From Gluconacetobacter diazotrophicus PA1 5 (GTDB lineage Bacteria > Pseudomonadota > Alphaproteobacteria > Acetobacterales > Acetobacteraceae), in assembly GCF_000021325.1 (NCBI RefSeq), contig NC_011365.1, positions 3,438,001-3,502,000 of the forward strand: 64,000 nucleotides of DNA. The letters run 5' to 3'. The position numbers and the translations under genes were made by a program. The notes below the pieces were generated by a model, which saw only the letters and a list, made by a program, of their open reading frames with translations, searched no databases and was not told the DNA's origin. Positions 27,947 to 40,177 of the stretch are shown here, piece by piece. Every line of letters begins with the position of its first letter. Positions within the stretch are counted from its first letter, which is position 1.

Positions 27947-28026
27947 GGGCGTCTCCCGGGACGAGTCGTAATGATATGCGTACCGATTCGCGTATGGGTT
28001 TTCAGGGGTTATTCTGAATCAATTCA

Positions 28027-29421
28027 TTACACCCTGTCGCGTATGAATTCCACGAGGCGACGGAGGAATCCGGCCGGTCTGGGCTCGGAAAGATCCAGAT
28101 CGCCCAGCGCGCCGCTGCCCCCGGCCGCCCACGCCAGCAATCCGGCGGACGTGGCGAAGGACGGCCAGGCCGCCGCGTCGTCCGGCAGGCCGCGAATGCC
28201 CGTGGGGCGGCCCAGCCGGACCTGGCGGTTGAGGATGCGCGCGGCCATGTTGCCCACGCCATCCAGCAGCGATGCCCCGCCCGTCAGCACGACCCGCCCG
28301 TCGGCGGCGCGGCCCACCCCGGCCGATTCCAGCCTGTCACGCACCATTTCCAGCGTTTCCTCGATTCGTGGCCGGATGATCGAGACCACCTTGGAGCGGG
28401 AAATATTGACGAATTGATGGTGATCGTCGCCGATCAGCTGCACGGGCAGCAGGTCCATGTCGTCGTCGGCCGACAGTTCCGCCGAGCCGTACATGGTCTT
28501 CAGCCATTCGGCGCTGTCGATCGGCGTGGACAGCACGTGGGCGATGTCGCGCGTGACATGCATGCCGCCCACCGGCAGGCAGGCGGTGTGCAGAAGCTGG
28601 CCCTCGCCGAACACGGCGATCGAGGTCGTGCCGCCGCCCATGTCCACCACGGTGACGCCCAGTTCGCGCTCGTTTTCGTCCAGCACCGACAGGCCCGACG
28701 CCAGCGGGGCCGAGACCAGTTCGCTGATCTTCAGTTCCGCGCGCGTCAGCACGGTTTCCAGGTTGCGCAGCGCGGTGGTCGAGGCATCGATGACATGCAG
28801 GCGCGACGTCAGCTGGTCGCACAGATGCCCGCGCGGATCGGCCACGCCCGCCGTTTCGTCCACCGCGAAATCCAGCGGCAGCGTGTGGATGGTCGACCGG
28901 CCCTCGGACATCGCGCGCATCCGGCCCTCGGTCACCACGCGGCGGACGTCGGAATCCGTGATCTCGCGCCCGCCCACGGGCCAGCGGACGTTGAACAGGC
29001 GGCTTTCGGGGTGGCCGCAGGACAGGTTGACATAGACCGTGTCCAGCCGGCGTTCGGCCGCGTCCTCGGCCTGGCCCACGGCGGCGCGGATCGCGGCCTC
29101 GGCCTCGTGCAGGTTCACGATGCCGCCGGATTTCACGCCATGCGACCGGCGCCAGCCATGGCCCAGCACCCGCAGCGTGCCGTCGGGTTCGCCCCGCCCG
29201 ATCAGGCACATGATCTTGGTCGAGCCGATATCCAGCACGCCGAACGTTCCGGGCCGCCAGGCGCGCGGCGGCGCGGGCGCGTCGGGCGGCGGCAGCGCGA
29301 TGACGCGTCCGCCGGTCACGGACGGGGCGGCGGGCGTGGCGCGCCGCCGGGCGCGGCGGCGGCGGGCCGGCCGGTCGGGGGGCGCGTCTTCGTCCTGTGG
29401 GGTCACGACCAGGTCGTTCAT
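28027..29421 (-). CDS. ftsA: Cell division protein FtsA
   Basis: FtsA is the actin-like protein that tethers FtsZ to the membrane. Of 464 residues, the first ~55 are a basic, Pro/Ala-rich extension before FGVLDIGSTKIMCLIG, the phosphate-1 motif. ATP-binding segments VTVVDMGGGTTSIAVF and VVLTGGASLLDGV follow, and the end RLVEFIRDRV is the amphipathic membrane-targeting helix. The ATG overlaps the ftsQ stop by 4 nt. Confidence 0.96.
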   Translation of the reverse strand: MNDLVVTPQDEDAPPDRPARRRRARRRATPAAPSVTGGRVIALPPPDAPAPPRAWRPGTFGVLDIGSTKIMCLIGRGEPDGTLRVLGHGWRRSHGVKSGGIVNLHEAEAAIRAAVGQAEDAAERRLDTVYVNLSCGHPESRLFNVRWPVGGREITDSDVRRVVTEGRMRAMSEGRSTIHTLPLDFAVDETAGVADPRGHLCDQLTSRLHVIDASTTALRNLETVLTRAELKISELVSAPLASGLSVLDENERELGVTVVDMGGGTTSIAVFGEGQLLHTACLPVGGMHVTRDIAHVLSTPIDSAEWLKTMYGSAELSADDDMDLLPVQLIGDDHHQFVNISRSKVVSIIRPRIEETLEMVRDRLESAGVGRAADGRVVLTGGASLLDGVGNMAARILNRQVRLGRPTGIRGLPDDAAAWPSFATSAGLLAWAAGGSGALGDLDLSEPRPAGFLRRLVEFIRDRV

Positions 29422-30566
29422 GCGCGGTTCCGTTGGGCGGGCTCGCCGCCCATCGGCGGCAGGTTGGGGACGGGGGGCGGAAGCGGTGCGGACGCCGGAA
29501 GCGACGTGCGGGGCCGGACCGGTGCAGGTGCCGGCGCCGGCACGGGGGCGGCCAGGGGCGCGGACATGGCGGACGCCGCCGGCCGGGACTCGCCATGGCT
29601 GGTCGCCGGGCCGGCCGGGTTCGGCCGGTGCGCGGCCGGGTGCGGGGCGGGTGGCGTGCCGGCGTCGGCGCCCGGCGGGCCTGCGTTCGGCGCCTTGCCA
29701 TCCTGTGCCGCCCCGTTCGGCGCGACGGGGTCGGCGGCCGTCGGCGGCGGTTGCTGGACCACCAGCCGGTCGGGCAGGCGCAGGTCGATGCTGATCACGG
29801 GGCGGTCCAGCAGCTTCATGCTGTCCTGCAGTTCGGCCAGCCGCTTCAGTGCCGGAATTTCCTCGCCCTCGGGCAGCAGGACGGTTGTGCCGTCATGCAG
29901 CAGCAGGTTCCACCGCCGCTGGCCCACGCGCACGGCGGCGGCCATGTGGGCCAGCACCACCGGCTGGCCGGCCAGCATGTCCATCAGCGGGGCGGCGGCA
30001 AGGTTGGCGTCCGGCCCAACCACCAGGGGCAGTTGCAGGAAGGCCTGGGCGTCCTTGCCGCTCAGGCCCGCCTGTCCGGGGCCCTGGTCCTGGACCGGGT
30101 TGCCGGCGCGGTCGATCAGCATGAAGCGGCCCTGGTTCTGCCAGACCGCGAAGGGACGGCGTTCGGTCAGGCGCACCACGATGGTGCCCGGCAGGTGGCG
30201 TTCGACCACCGAATGGTCCACGAAGGGCAGCGCGTCGATCCGCTGGCGGGCGGCTTCGACCGAAAAGCCCAGCACCGGGTCGCCGATGCGCACGCCCAGG
30301 GCATCGCGCAGCGCGGCCTCGTCGGTCAGCGTGCGGCCGCTGACCTGGATGTCGGTCACGCGCAGCGGCAGCAGGCTGACCAGGCGGGCGCGGATCGGCG
30401 CGAACCGTTCCTCGGACCGCATGTCGCGCAGCACGGCCGCGCCCCCGGCGATTACAATCAGGAAGACGAGGGCAAGCGCGACCGGCCGCGCCATGCGGCG
30501 TTGCCGCCGCATGAAGATCGACAGCCGTGACGGCCGGTCGCTTCGATTGTCCCGCGTCCGTCGCAT
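29418..30566 (-). CDS. ftsQ: Cell division protein FtsQ
   Basis: FtsQ is a bitopic membrane protein linking early and late divisome components (with FtsB/FtsL). The 382 residues consist of a basic cytoplasmic N-terminus, one membrane segment at ~28-45 (VALALVFLIVIAGGAAVL), a POTRA domain (LPLRVTDIQVSGRTLTDEAA near 69-88), the FtsQ beta domain, and an unusually long Pro/Ala-rich C-terminal tail of about 110 residues. Its ATG abuts the ddl stop with no gap. Confidence 0.94.
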   Translation of the reverse strand: MRRTRDNRSDRPSRLSIFMRRQRRMARPVALALVFLIVIAGGAAVLRDMRSEERFAPIRARLVSLLPLRVTDIQVSGRTLTDEAALRDALGVRIGDPVLGFSVEAARQRIDALPFVDHSVVERHLPGTIVVRLTERRPFAVWQNQGRFMLIDRAGNPVQDQGPGQAGLSGKDAQAFLQLPLVVGPDANLAAAPLMDMLAGQPVVLAHMAAAVRVGQRRWNLLLHDGTTVLLPEGEEIPALKRLAELQDSMKLLDRPVISIDLRLPDRLVVQQPPPTAADPVAPNGAAQDGKAPNAGPPGADAGTPPAPHPAAHRPNPAGPATSHGESRPAASAMSAPLAAPVPAPAPAPVRPRTSLPASAPLPPPVPNLPPMGGEPAQRNRA

Positions 30567-31514
30567 CTAGGTCCGGCACGCCGCGTGTTCGACCATCCAC
30601 CGGCACAGCGCGCCATAGGGGATGCCGCAGGCCCCCGCCTGTTCGGGCAGCAGCGAGGTCGGGGTCATGCCGGGCTGGGTATTGACCTCCAGGATCACCA
30701 GTCGCCCCGGCCCGTCGCCGCACTGCGTGTCGTCGTAACGGAAATCGGTGCGCGACGCGCCGGCGCAGCCCAGCGCGCGGTGGGCGGCCACCGCCAGGTC
30801 CAGCGCCTGGGCGAACGCGTCCGGGTGGATACGCGCGGGCAGGATGTGCCGCGATCCGCCATTCTGGTACTTGGCGGCGTAGTCGTAGAATTCATGCCCG
30901 GCATCGGGATTGGGGGTGATGTCGGTCACGGTCAGGGCGCGGTCGCCCATTACCCCCACCGTCAGTTCGCGCCCGGGGATGAATTCCTCGACCAGCGCCA
31001 GGGGGCCGTAGGTCCATGCGTCGGCGATCGCGGCGCGGCGGTTGGTGCCCGGCCGTACGATCTCGACACCCACCGACGATCCTTCGTTCAGCGGCTTGAT
31101 GACATAGGGGGCGGGCAGCGGGTCGGCGGCGGGAAAGTCGGCGATGGCGATGACCCCGCCCTGCGCCACCGGCAGGCCCGCGGCGCGGAAGGCCGAGCGG
31201 GCCGCCGCCTTGTCCATCGCCATGGCCGACGCGCGGACGCCGGAATGGGTGTAGGGGATGTTCATCCAGTCCAGCACGCCCTGGATTGACCCGTCCTCGC
31301 CGAAGCGGCCGTGCAGGGCGTTGAACACCACGTCGGGCCGGTGCGCCGTCAGGTCCGCGACGATGGCGCCGAGGTCCGGCCCGGCATCCAGCACGCGGAC
31401 GTCGAATCCTTCCTCGCGCAGGGCGGCGCTGATGCCGGCGCCGCTGGACAGGCTGACGGTGCGCTCGGCGGACAGGCCGCCGGTCAGCACCGTGATGGTG
31501 CGCGGACGGGTCAT
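30567..31514 (-). CDS. ddl: D-alanine--D-alanine ligase
   Basis: Ddl joins two D-Ala with ATP for the peptidoglycan stem. The 315 residues have the ATP-grasp order: N-domain VTVLTGGLSAER-type start, HGRFGEDGSIQGVLD near 68-82, PYVIKPLNEGSSVGV near 142, and C-terminal ILEVNTQPGMTPTSLLPEQA with the Mg-binding E and N. The start ATG at 31514 has AGGAGA 7 nt upstream and overlaps the murB stop by 4 nt. The reading frame continues far upstream as an antisense-like shadow of murB and murC that is not real. Confidence 0.96.
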   Translation of the reverse strand: MTRPRTITVLTGGLSAERTVSLSSGAGISAALREEGFDVRVLDAGPDLGAIVADLTAHRPDVVFNALHGRFGEDGSIQGVLDWMNIPYTHSGVRASAMAMDKAAARSAFRAAGLPVAQGGVIAIADFPAADPLPAPYVIKPLNEGSSVGVEIVRPGTNRRAAIADAWTYGPLALVEEFIPGRELTVGVMGDRALTVTDITPNPDAGHEFYDYAAKYQNGGSRHILPARIHPDAFAQALDLAVAAHRALGCAGASRTDFRYDDTQCGDGPGRLVILEVNTQPGMTPTSLLPEQAGACGIPYGALCRWMVEHAACRT

Positions 31515-32499
31515 GACGGTTCTCCTGCCCCAATGGCTGTCTCGGTCGGGGATGGGGTGGCGGGACGGCCGATCCGCTTGATTTCCCACTCCAGCGTGAC
31601 GCCGGTATGGACGCGCACCCGCTTGCGCACGCTCTCGCCCAGGCGTTCCAGGGCGGCGGCGGTGGCGTCGCCGGTGTTCAGGATGAAATTGCAGTGCTTC
31701 GTGCTGACCTGTGCGCCGTCCATGGTCAGGCCCCGGCAGCCGGCGCTGTCGATCAGTTCCCACGCCTTGCGGTCCGTCACCGACGGGTCGGGGTTGCGGA
31801 AGGTCGATCCGCCGGTGCGGGCCCGCGTGGGCTGCGACTCCTCGCGCGACTGGCGGATGGCCGCGATGGCCTGGCGGATGTCGGCGGGGGCCGCGGGCGC
31901 GGCGCGCAGGCGCGCGCGCACCACCACCGCGCCAGCCGGCAGCGCCGACCGGCGATAGCCGAACCCCAGCGCCGGCCCGGACAGGCGCACGCTGTTGCCG
32001 TCGCGGGTGATGATGTCGGCCCAGTCCAGCACCGTCGCGACGTCGGACCCGTGGGCGCCCGCGTTCATGGCGACCGCGCCGCCGATCGAACCGGGAATGC
32101 CGGCCAGGAATTCCAGCCCCTTCAGCCCCGCCTCGGCCGCGCGTTCGGCCACGACCATGTCCAGGCAGGCCGCGCCGACCACCAGCCCGTCCGGTTCCGC
32201 CACGATGTCGGCAAAGCCGCCGCCCAGCCGGATCACCACCCCGTCGATCCCGCCGTCGCGGATGATCACGTTCGAGCACGCGCCCAGCACCGTGACCGGC
32301 ACGTCCGGCGGCAGGCGGTGCAGCGCGTCCGCCAGGTCCTGCGTATCGGCCGGCTGCAGCAGGATTTCCGCCGGGCCGCCGACGCGGAACCAGGTGCGCG
32401 GGCCCAGCGGCGCACCCTGGGTCAGCCGTCCGCGCAGGCCGGCCAGCATTGCGCGTACCTCGGCGGTCCAGGATGCATCCGAAGGGGCGGGGGGCGTGG

Positions 32500-32503
<4 letters not shown>
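31511..32503 (-). CDS. murB: UDP-N-acetylenolpyruvoylglucosamine reductase
   Basis: MurB reduces UDP-GlcNAc-enolpyruvate to UDP-MurNAc with NADPH and FAD. The 330 residues show the FAD-binding entry [15 protein letters not shown] (~36-50), [15 protein letters not shown], the core [24 protein letters not shown], the catalytic Ser in [12 protein letters not shown], and the end [12 protein letters not shown]. It is a type I/II-like MurB of usual length. ATGA overlaps join it to murC and ddl. Confidence 0.96.
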
Positions 32504-33938
<1,435 letters not shown>

Positions 33939-33942
<4 letters not shown>

Positions 33943-35123
33943 GCGTGGGTCTCCGTCTTCGCGGCTGTCGGATAGGCGGGGCGGGGGGGCGGACGCAAGC
34001 GTCCTTCGATCGTATCGGTGATCAGGTCGGCGAACAGGCTTGCGGCGTCGGGTCGGGCCAGGCCCTGGGCGGCGCGCGCAGCCCCGGTCAGGCGTGCCGG
34101 GTCGGATAGCAGGGAGTCCAGCAATCCGGCCAGGGCAGGGGGTGTGAAATCGGGCTGGCGGATCATCCAGGCGGCACCGGATTCGACCAGGGCGGCGGCG
34201 TTGGCCCCCTGTTCGTCGCTGGCCGCGATCGGCAGCGGCACTAGGATCGCGGGCCGGCCGGCATCGGTCAGTTCCGCCACCGACGACCCGCCCGCGCGGC
34301 CGATCACCAGATGGGCACCCCCCAGCAGTTCCGCGACGTTCGAGAAGAAGGGCGAGATCTCGGCGGCAATCCCAAGCGTGGCATAGGCCTGGCGGACGCG
34401 TTCGACATCTTCGGCCCGCGCCTGCTGGGTCACGTGCAGGCGCGCGCGCAGGCTTTCGGGCAGGCGGGCGATGGCGTCGGGCACCACGTCGCTGAACACG
34501 CGCGCGCCCAGCGACCCGCCCCAGACCAGCAGGCGGATGGTGTCCACGGGCGGCTGGTAGGCGGTGCCGTACAGCGCCGCGATCTCGTCGCGCACCGGCA
34601 TGCCGGTCAGCACCGTCCGCGCCCCCGCCGGCAGGCGGGCGACCTGGGCGAACGAGGTGGCGATGCCGTCGGCGAAGCGCGCCAGCATCGCATTGGCCTG
34701 CCCCAGCACGGCATTGCCTTCATGGATGAAGATCAGCGGGCGCTTGTGACCCAGCGACCGGGCCCCCAGCAGCGGCGGGACGGAGGGATAGCCGCCGAAC
34801 CCCACCACCGCCACGGCATCCAGCCGGCGCAGGATGGTGCGCGCCTGCGCCGTGCCGCGCGCCAGCGCCAGGGCGGCGCGGGCGCGGTGCGACAGGCCAT
34901 GCCCGGCGATGCCCGCGCCCGGCAGGACGAATTGCGCGCCATCCGCGAAGACGCCATGCAGGCGCGTACCGGCCCGGCGGTCGGTCATCAGCGCGATGGC
35001 GTGCCCCCGCGCGGCCAGCACGCGGGCCAGCGCCTCGGCGGGGATGAAATGGCCGCCGGTGCCCCCGGCGGCGATGACGATGGGGCGGTTCAGGGTCGTG
35101 GTGGTGTCCTGGTTCGTGCTCAT
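33939..35123 (-). CDS. murG: UDP-GlcNAc:lipid I N-acetylglucosaminyltransferase
   Basis: MurG makes lipid II at the inner face of the membrane (GT28). The 394 residues have [18 protein letters not shown] at 15-32, [30 protein letters not shown], and the C-domain [14 protein letters not shown] and [24 protein letters not shown], where UDP-GlcNAc binds. The ATG at 35123 overlaps the ftsW stop by 4 nt; the open frame further upstream is a shadow of ftsW. Confidence 0.96.
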
Positions 35124-36283
35124 GCCGCGGCCCTCCGCGACCGGAAGGCGGCGTGGCCGCGCGGGATGCGGCTTTCGCCCACCCGGTGGCGCGTCAGGGC
35201 CAGGACCATGCCGATGGTCAGCGCCACCGACATCGCCGACGACCCGCCATAGGAAATGAACGGCAGCGTCATGCCCTTGGTCGGGATCAAATGCAGGGTG
35301 GACCCCATGTTGACGAAGGCCTGCAGGCCGAAGCCGGTGATCAGCCCCGTGCTGGCGACGACGATGAACGGGTCGTCCTCGCGCAGCAGCTTCAGCAAGG
35401 TCCGCACCACGATCACGCAGAACACGCCGATGATGAACAGGCAGACCAGCATGCCGAATTCCTCGCCCGCGACGGCGAAGACGAAATCGGCGTGGGCGTC
35501 GGGCAGCAGGTCCTTGACCCGTCCCTCGCCGGGACCACGGCCCATCAGCCCGCCATTGCCGAAGGCGCGCAGGGCGGTGTCGATCTGGTAATGGTCGCCG
35601 ACATTGGGGTGCAGGAAGCGTTCCACGCGCGAGCGCACGTGCGGGAACGCCACATAGGCGCCCAGGAAGGCCGCGATCATGCAGCCGACCCCGGCGCCGA
35701 CGAAGAAGATGTTCAGCCCGTCGATGAACAGTTGCGTCATGAAGACGGTGGTGATCACGCTGAGCATGCCGATATCCGGCTGCGATTTCAGCAGCACGAG
35801 GATGACCGCGAACAGGCCCAGCGCGATCGGCATGCCCGGGAACAGGCGCCGCGCCCGCCGTTCGGTCAGCAGCCACGCCGTCACGACCGCGAAGCAGGGC
35901 TTGAGGAATTCCGACGGCTGGACCGACATCAGCGGCAGCGCGATCCAGCGCCGCGCGCCCTTGATTTCCACGCCATGGACCAGCGTCAGCGCGGTGGCGC
36001 CCATGGCCAGCACGAACCCCACCGCCGCCAGTCGCTTCACCCCCCGGGGCGAGAGCAGCGAGGCGCCCGTGACGATCAGCCCCGCCAGCGACAGGAAGAT
36101 TACCTGCTTCAGGATGAACATGTCGCGCGATGCGCCGATGCGCGTGGCGACGGCGGGGCTGGCCGCCAGCATCAGCACATAGCCGAAGCCGATCAGTACG
36201 CCGACGCAGGACAGCGTCACCCGGTCGACATTGCGCCACCAGCGCGCAAGGTAGGATGCATCGACGCGTGAGATCCCGGCCAT
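35120..36283 (-). CDS. ftsW: Septal peptidoglycan glycosyltransferase FtsW
   Basis: FtsW is the SEDS-family polymerase of septal peptidoglycan, working with FtsI. The 387 residues have about ten membrane segments and the SEDS signatures GARRWIALPLMSVQPSEFLK (~114-133) and, in the large periplasmic loop, VAGEEFGMLVC with conserved E. The ending INMGS-like stretch VNMGSTLHLIPTKGMTLPF is diagnostic. It is placed between murD and murG with 1- and 4-nt overlaps. Confidence 0.96.
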   Translation of the reverse strand: MAGISRVDASYLARWWRNVDRVTLSCVGVLIGFGYVLMLAASPAVATRIGASRDMFILKQVIFLSLAGLIVTGASLLSPRGVKRLAAVGFVLAMGATALTLVHGVEIKGARRWIALPLMSVQPSEFLKPCFAVVTAWLLTERRARRLFPGMPIALGLFAVILVLLKSQPDIGMLSVITTVFMTQLFIDGLNIFFVGAGVGCMIAAFLGAYVAFPHVRSRVERFLHPNVGDHYQIDTALRAFGNGGLMGRGPGEGRVKDLLPDAHADFVFAVAGEEFGMLVCLFIIGVFCVIVVRTLLKLLREDDPFIVVASTGLITGFGLQAFVNMGSTLHLIPTKGMTLPFISYGGSSAMSVALTIGMVLALTRHRVGESRIPRGHAAFRSRRAAA

Positions 36284-37680
36284 CAGTCCGTCCCCAATGT
36301 GGGCGCCAGCAGGCGGACCAGGTCCGCGAAGTGCCGGCCGCGATGTTCGAAGCTGGCGTACTGATCAAAGCTGGCGCAGGCGGGGGACAGCAGCACCACC
36401 GGCACGCCGTCCCGCCGCGCCAGGGCGAGGGCGGCGGGCACCGCCGCGTCCATCGTGCCCGACAGCGTGAAGGCAACGCCGTGCGCGGCCAGGGTTTCGG
36501 CCAGCGCCGGCGCGTCCTGCCCGATCAGGAAAGCATGGGCCACGCGCGGGAAGAACGGCGCCAGGTCCGCGATTCCGCCGGCCTTGGCCACACCGCCCGC
36601 GATCCACACCAGCCGGTCGTAGCAGCCCAGCGCCCGCGATGCGGCATCGGCGTTCGTCGCCTTGCTGTCGTCGATGAAGCGCACGCCGTCGACGGTGCCG
36701 ACCGGCTTCTGCCGGTGGGCCAGGCCCGGGAAGGTCCGCAGCGCGCCGGCGATCGTGGCGCGCGGCACGCCCAGCGCCAGGGCCATCGCCGCCGCCGCCG
36801 CCGCGTTTTCGGCATTGTGCGCGCCGGGCAGGGATGGGGCATCGGCCAGGGTGGCGATCGGCCCGTCCGCGTCGCGCAGCACACCCCCGGCGCCGGTCAG
36901 GCCGGCGTCGGCACGGGTGCCGGATATGGTGACGACCCGGATGCCGCGCGCCGCCAGGTCGCGGGCCAGCGCCGCGTCGTCCGGGGCGTCGTACTGGCCC
37001 AGCACGGCCAGGTCGCCCGGTCCCTGGCGGTCGAAGACGTGCTGCTTGGCCCGTCGATAGCCTGCCATGTCGCCATGGCGGTCCAGGTGGTCGGGCGTCA
37101 GGTTCAGCAGGCACGCGGCGTCGAAGCGCAGGTCCCGCAGCCGTTCCAGCATGTAGGACGACATTTCCAGCACATAGACGCCCGTGTCGGGCAGCAGCGG
37201 CAGCGCCAGCGCCGCCGGGCCCAGGTTCCCGCCCGCCGCGACCGGCAGGCCGGCGGTGTGGAGCATGTGGGCCAGCAGGGTGGTGGTGGTCGATTTGCCG
37301 TTGGTTCCGGTGATGCCGGCGAAGCGCGCGCGCGACCCGGACCGGCGCACCGCCTGGAACAGCAGGTTGGCATCCGACAGGATGGGAACGCCCGCCGCGT
37401 GCGCCATCCGGGCGACAGGATGCGGGTGGGGCAGGATGTGCGGAATGCCGGGCGAGAGCACCAGCGCGTCGAACCCCGCCAGCGTGTCGAACGGCGCGAT
37501 GGCGACGCCCGGCACGTCCGCGACCGCCGCACGAGCGGCGTCGCCGTCATCCCAGGCCTGCACGTCCGCCCCCATCGCGGCCAGCGCGCGGACGGCGGGG
37601 GCGCCGTTGCGCCCCAGCCCCAGCACCGCGTAGCGGCTGCCGGCCAACAGGCCGGGGGGGAACAGGCCCGGGCCGCTCAT
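36283..37680 (-). CDS. murD: UDP-N-acetylmuramoylalanine--D-glutamate ligase
   Basis: MurD adds D-Glu to UDP-MurNAc-L-Ala. The 465 residues show the N-domain [29 protein letters not shown] loop [49 protein letters not shown] with the conserved His, and the C-domain [18 protein letters not shown] and [19 protein letters not shown]. The ATG overlaps the mraY stop (ATGA), and its own stop overlaps ftsW by 1 nt. Confidence 0.97.
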   Translation of the reverse strand: MSGPGLFPPGLLAGSRYAVLGLGRNGAPAVRALAAMGADVQAWDDGDAARAAVADVPGVAIAPFDTLAGFDALVLSPGIPHILPHPHPVARMAHAAGVPILSDANLLFQAVRRSGSRARFAGITGTNGKSTTTTLLAHMLHTAGLPVAAGGNLGPAALALPLLPDTGVYVLEMSSYMLERLRDLRFDAACLLNLTPDHLDRHGDMAGYRRAKQHVFDRQGPGDLAVLGQYDAPDDAALARDLAARGIRVVTISGTRADAGLTGAGGVLRDADGPIATLADAPSLPGAHNAENAAAAAAMALALGVPRATIAGALRTFPGLAHRQKPVGTVDGVRFIDDSKATNADAASRALGCYDRLVWIAGGVAKAGGIADLAPFFPRVAHAFLIGQDAPALAETLAAHGVAFTLSGTMDAAVPAALALARRDGVPVVLLSPACASFDQYASFEHRGRHFADLVRLLAPTLGTD

Positions 37681-38768
37681 CGCAGCTTCAGCGTGGCCAG
37701 GCCACACAGTCCCAGGACGATGGACACGATCCAGAAGCGGATGACGATCTTGGGCTCCTGCCAGCCTTTCTTTTCGAAATGATGGTGCAGCGGCGCCATC
37801 AGGAACACCCGCCGCCCGGTGCGGCGGAACCAGAAGACCTGGATGATCACGGACAGGGTTTCGACCACGAACAGGCCGCCGACGATGCACAGCACCAGTT
37901 CATGCTTCACCGCGACGGCGATCGCGCCCAGCGCGCCGCCCAGCGACAGCGACCCGGTATCGCCCATGAACACCGCCGCCGGCGGGGCGTTGAACCACAG
38001 GAAGCCCAGCCCCGCGCCGACCAGGGCCGAACAGAATACGCACAGCTCGCCCGTGCCCGGCACCGCGTGCAGTTGCAGGTAGTCGGCGAAGACGTGGTTG
38101 CCGACCAGATACGAGATCAGCCCGAAGACCAGCGCCGCGATGATGACCGGCACGATCGCCAGCCCGTCCAGCCCGTCGGTGAAATTGACGGCGTTGCCGA
38201 AGCCGGTGATCGTGATCATGGCAAACAGCGGGAAGGCGAAGCCCAGCGGCAGCAGCCATTCCTTGAGGAACGGAAAGGCCAGGTGATTGGCCAGGTCCGC
38301 CGGCATCAGGCTCTGCATCCAGTAGCCGCCGACCAGCGACGCCGCGAATTCGCAGCCCAGGCGCATGCGCTTGGACACGCCGGCGGTGTTGCGCCGCGAC
38401 AGCTTCAGGTAATCGTCGGCGAACCCCACCGCGCCGAAGCTCAGCGTGGTCAGCAGCACGGCCCAGACATACCCGTCGGTCAGGTCCGCCCACAGCAGCG
38501 TTGAACCGAACAGGGCCGCCAGGATCAGCACGCCGCCCATGGTGGGAGTGCCGGCCTTTTCCAGGATGTGGCGTTCCGGGCCCAGGGCGCGGATCGGCTG
38601 ACCCTCGCGCTGGATGCGGCGCAGTTGCGCGATCAGCGGGTTGCCCAGCAGCAGCGAGATCGCCAGCGCCGTGAGGCACGCCGCCCCGGCGCGGAAGGTG
38701 ATGTAGCGGAACAGGTTCAGGACGGTGACGTGTGCCGCCCCGTGATGCTGGATCAGGTCGTAGAGCAT
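37677..38768 (-). CDS. mraY: Phospho-N-acetylmuramoyl-pentapeptide transferase
   Basis: MraY transfers phospho-MurNAc-pentapeptide to undecaprenyl phosphate, giving lipid I. The 363 residues have ten membrane segments and the active-site motifs TPTMGG near 75, GFADDYLKL near 114, [10 protein letters not shown] near 190 (catalytic Asp), [12 protein letters not shown], and [12 protein letters not shown] near 320. Its start overlaps the murF stop by 1 nt. Confidence 0.97.
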   Translation of the reverse strand: MLYDLIQHHGAAHVTVLNLFRYITFRAGAACLTALAISLLLGNPLIAQLRRIQREGQPIRALGPERHILEKAGTPTMGGVLILAALFGSTLLWADLTDGYVWAVLLTTLSFGAVGFADDYLKLSRRNTAGVSKRMRLGCEFAASLVGGYWMQSLMPADLANHLAFPFLKEWLLPLGFAFPLFAMITITGFGNAVNFTDGLDGLAIVPVIIAALVFGLISYLVGNHVFADYLQLHAVPGTGELCVFCSALVGAGLGFLWFNAPPAAVFMGDTGSLSLGGALGAIAVAVKHELVLCIVGGLFVVETLSVIIQVFWFRRTGRRVFLMAPLHHHFEKKGWQEPKIVIRFWIVSIVLGLCGLATLKLR

Positions 38769-40177
38769 CAGGCCGCACCCGCCTTGGAGGGTGCCGTCGC
38801 GGGCGCGGTCAGCACCGCGACGACATCGCGCATGCGGCTGCCGAAGCTGCCCTTGACCAGGATCACGTCGTCCTGGGCCACGGCATCGCGCACCAGCGGC
38901 GCCAGGCTGGCGGCGTCCGGCGCCCATGCGCCGCGTCGGGAGGGGGGAAGCAGGTCGAACAGATATTTCATATCGGGGCCGGAGCAGAAGACGAGGTCCG
39001 CATGCGCCAGCACGGCGGACAGGAGGGATTCATGTTCGGCGCGCGCGAAGGCGCCGAGTTCGCGGATATCGCCCAGCACGGCCATGCGCCGTGTCGCGGG
39101 CAGCAGCCCCAGCACCGCCAGGGACGAGCGGACGGACAGGACCGAGGCGTTGTAGCTTTCATCCAGCAGGGCGGCGCGGCCGCCCAGGATCGGCTTCAGC
39201 GCGCCGCGCCCGGCGCCGGGCCGGAAATCCGCCAGCGCCGTGGCGGCGGTCGCGATGTCGGCGCCCAGGGCGGCCACCGCCGCCAGCGCCGTGGCGGCGT
39301 TGCGGACCAGGTGGCGGCCCGGGGCGTTCAGGCGTACGGGGACGGACCGTCCGTCGATGGTGACGGTGAAGCTGCTGCCCTCGGCATCCAGCGCCACGTC
39401 CGACACGGCCACCGTGCTGTCGGTCCGTTCGCCGGCCCGCCACAATGTGGCCCGTGCCCGCGCCGCCTGTTCGGCGAAGATCGGCTGGCCCGTGGCGTCA
39501 TCGGGGACAATGGCGATGCCGGCGGGCGGCAGGGTCGCGATCAGGTCGGATTTTTCCCTCGCGATGGCCTCCAGGCTGCCCATATGGCCCAGATGGGCGC
39601 CGGCGATGGTGGTGACGAGGGCGACAAGCGGCCGGACCATCACCGCCAGCGGCGCGATTTCTCCGGGGTGGTTCATGCCCACCTCGCAGACGCAGAAGGC
39701 GGCATCCATCGGCAGGCGGGCCAGCGTCAGCGGTACGCCCCAATGGTTGTTGTAGGACGCGGCGGCGCAATGGGTCGGCCCGATCGCGCCCAGCGCCAGG
39801 CGCAGCATCTCCTTGGTCGTGGTCTTGCCCACGCTGCCGGTGACGGCGACCATCCGGCCGGTGAAGCGGGTGCGGGCATAGCGCCCCAGCGCGTTCAGCG
39901 CCGCCATCGTGTCGGGCACGCGCAGCAGGCGCGGATCGTCGGAATCGGTGCCCAGGACAGTCGGGTCATGGATCATGGCGGCGGCGGCGCCCTGGTCCAG
40001 GGCCGCGCGGACGTGGGCATGGCCATCGCTGTTTTCGCCCGCCAGCGCGATGAACAGGTCGCCCGGGGCCAGCGTGCGGGTGTCGATCGACACCCCGGTG
40101 ACTGCAACCGGCGCCTGCCCCGTGAACGTGCCGCCGGTCGCGTCCTGCAGTGCCGCGCGGGTCCACAGAACCGTCAT
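38768..40177 (-). CDS. murF: UDP-MurNAc-tripeptide--D-alanyl-D-alanine ligase
   Basis: MurF adds D-Ala-D-Ala to the UDP-MurNAc tripeptide. The 469 residues show the N-domain GVSIDTRTLAPGDLFIAL, ATP loop VTGSVGKTTTKEMLRLAL near 114, NNHWGVPLTLARLP, CEVGMNHPGEIAPL, and LLDESYNASVLSVRSSL in the C-terminal domain. It is joined to murE by a 4-nt overlap and to mraY by 1 nt. Confidence 0.97.
   Translation of the reverse strand: MTVLWTRAALQDATGGTFTGQAPVAVTGVSIDTRTLAPGDLFIALAGENSDGHAHVRAALDQGAAAAMIHDPTVLGTDSDDPRLLRVPDTMAALNALGRYARTRFTGRMVAVTGSVGKTTTKEMLRLALGAIGPTHCAAASYNNHWGVPLTLARLPMDAAFCVCEVGMNHPGEIAPLAVMVRPLVALVTTIAGAHLGHMGSLEAIAREKSDLIATLPPAGIAIVPDDATGQPIFAEQAARARATLWRAGERTDSTVAVSDVALDAEGSSFTVTIDGRSVPVRLNAPGRHLVRNAATALAAVAALGADIATAATALADFRPGAGRGALKPILGGRAALLDESYNASVLSVRSSLAVLGLLPATRRMAVLGDIRELGAFARAEHESLLSAVLAHADLVFCSGPDMKYLFDLLPPSRRGAWAPDAASLAPLVRDAVAQDDVILVKGSFGSRMRDVVAVLTAPATAPSKAGAA

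Noticed and set aside
35124-36476. MurG fused to an N-terminal extension
   Set aside because: The extension is an out-of-frame reading of ftsW; the murG start overlaps the ftsW stop by 4 nt as in the rest of the operon.
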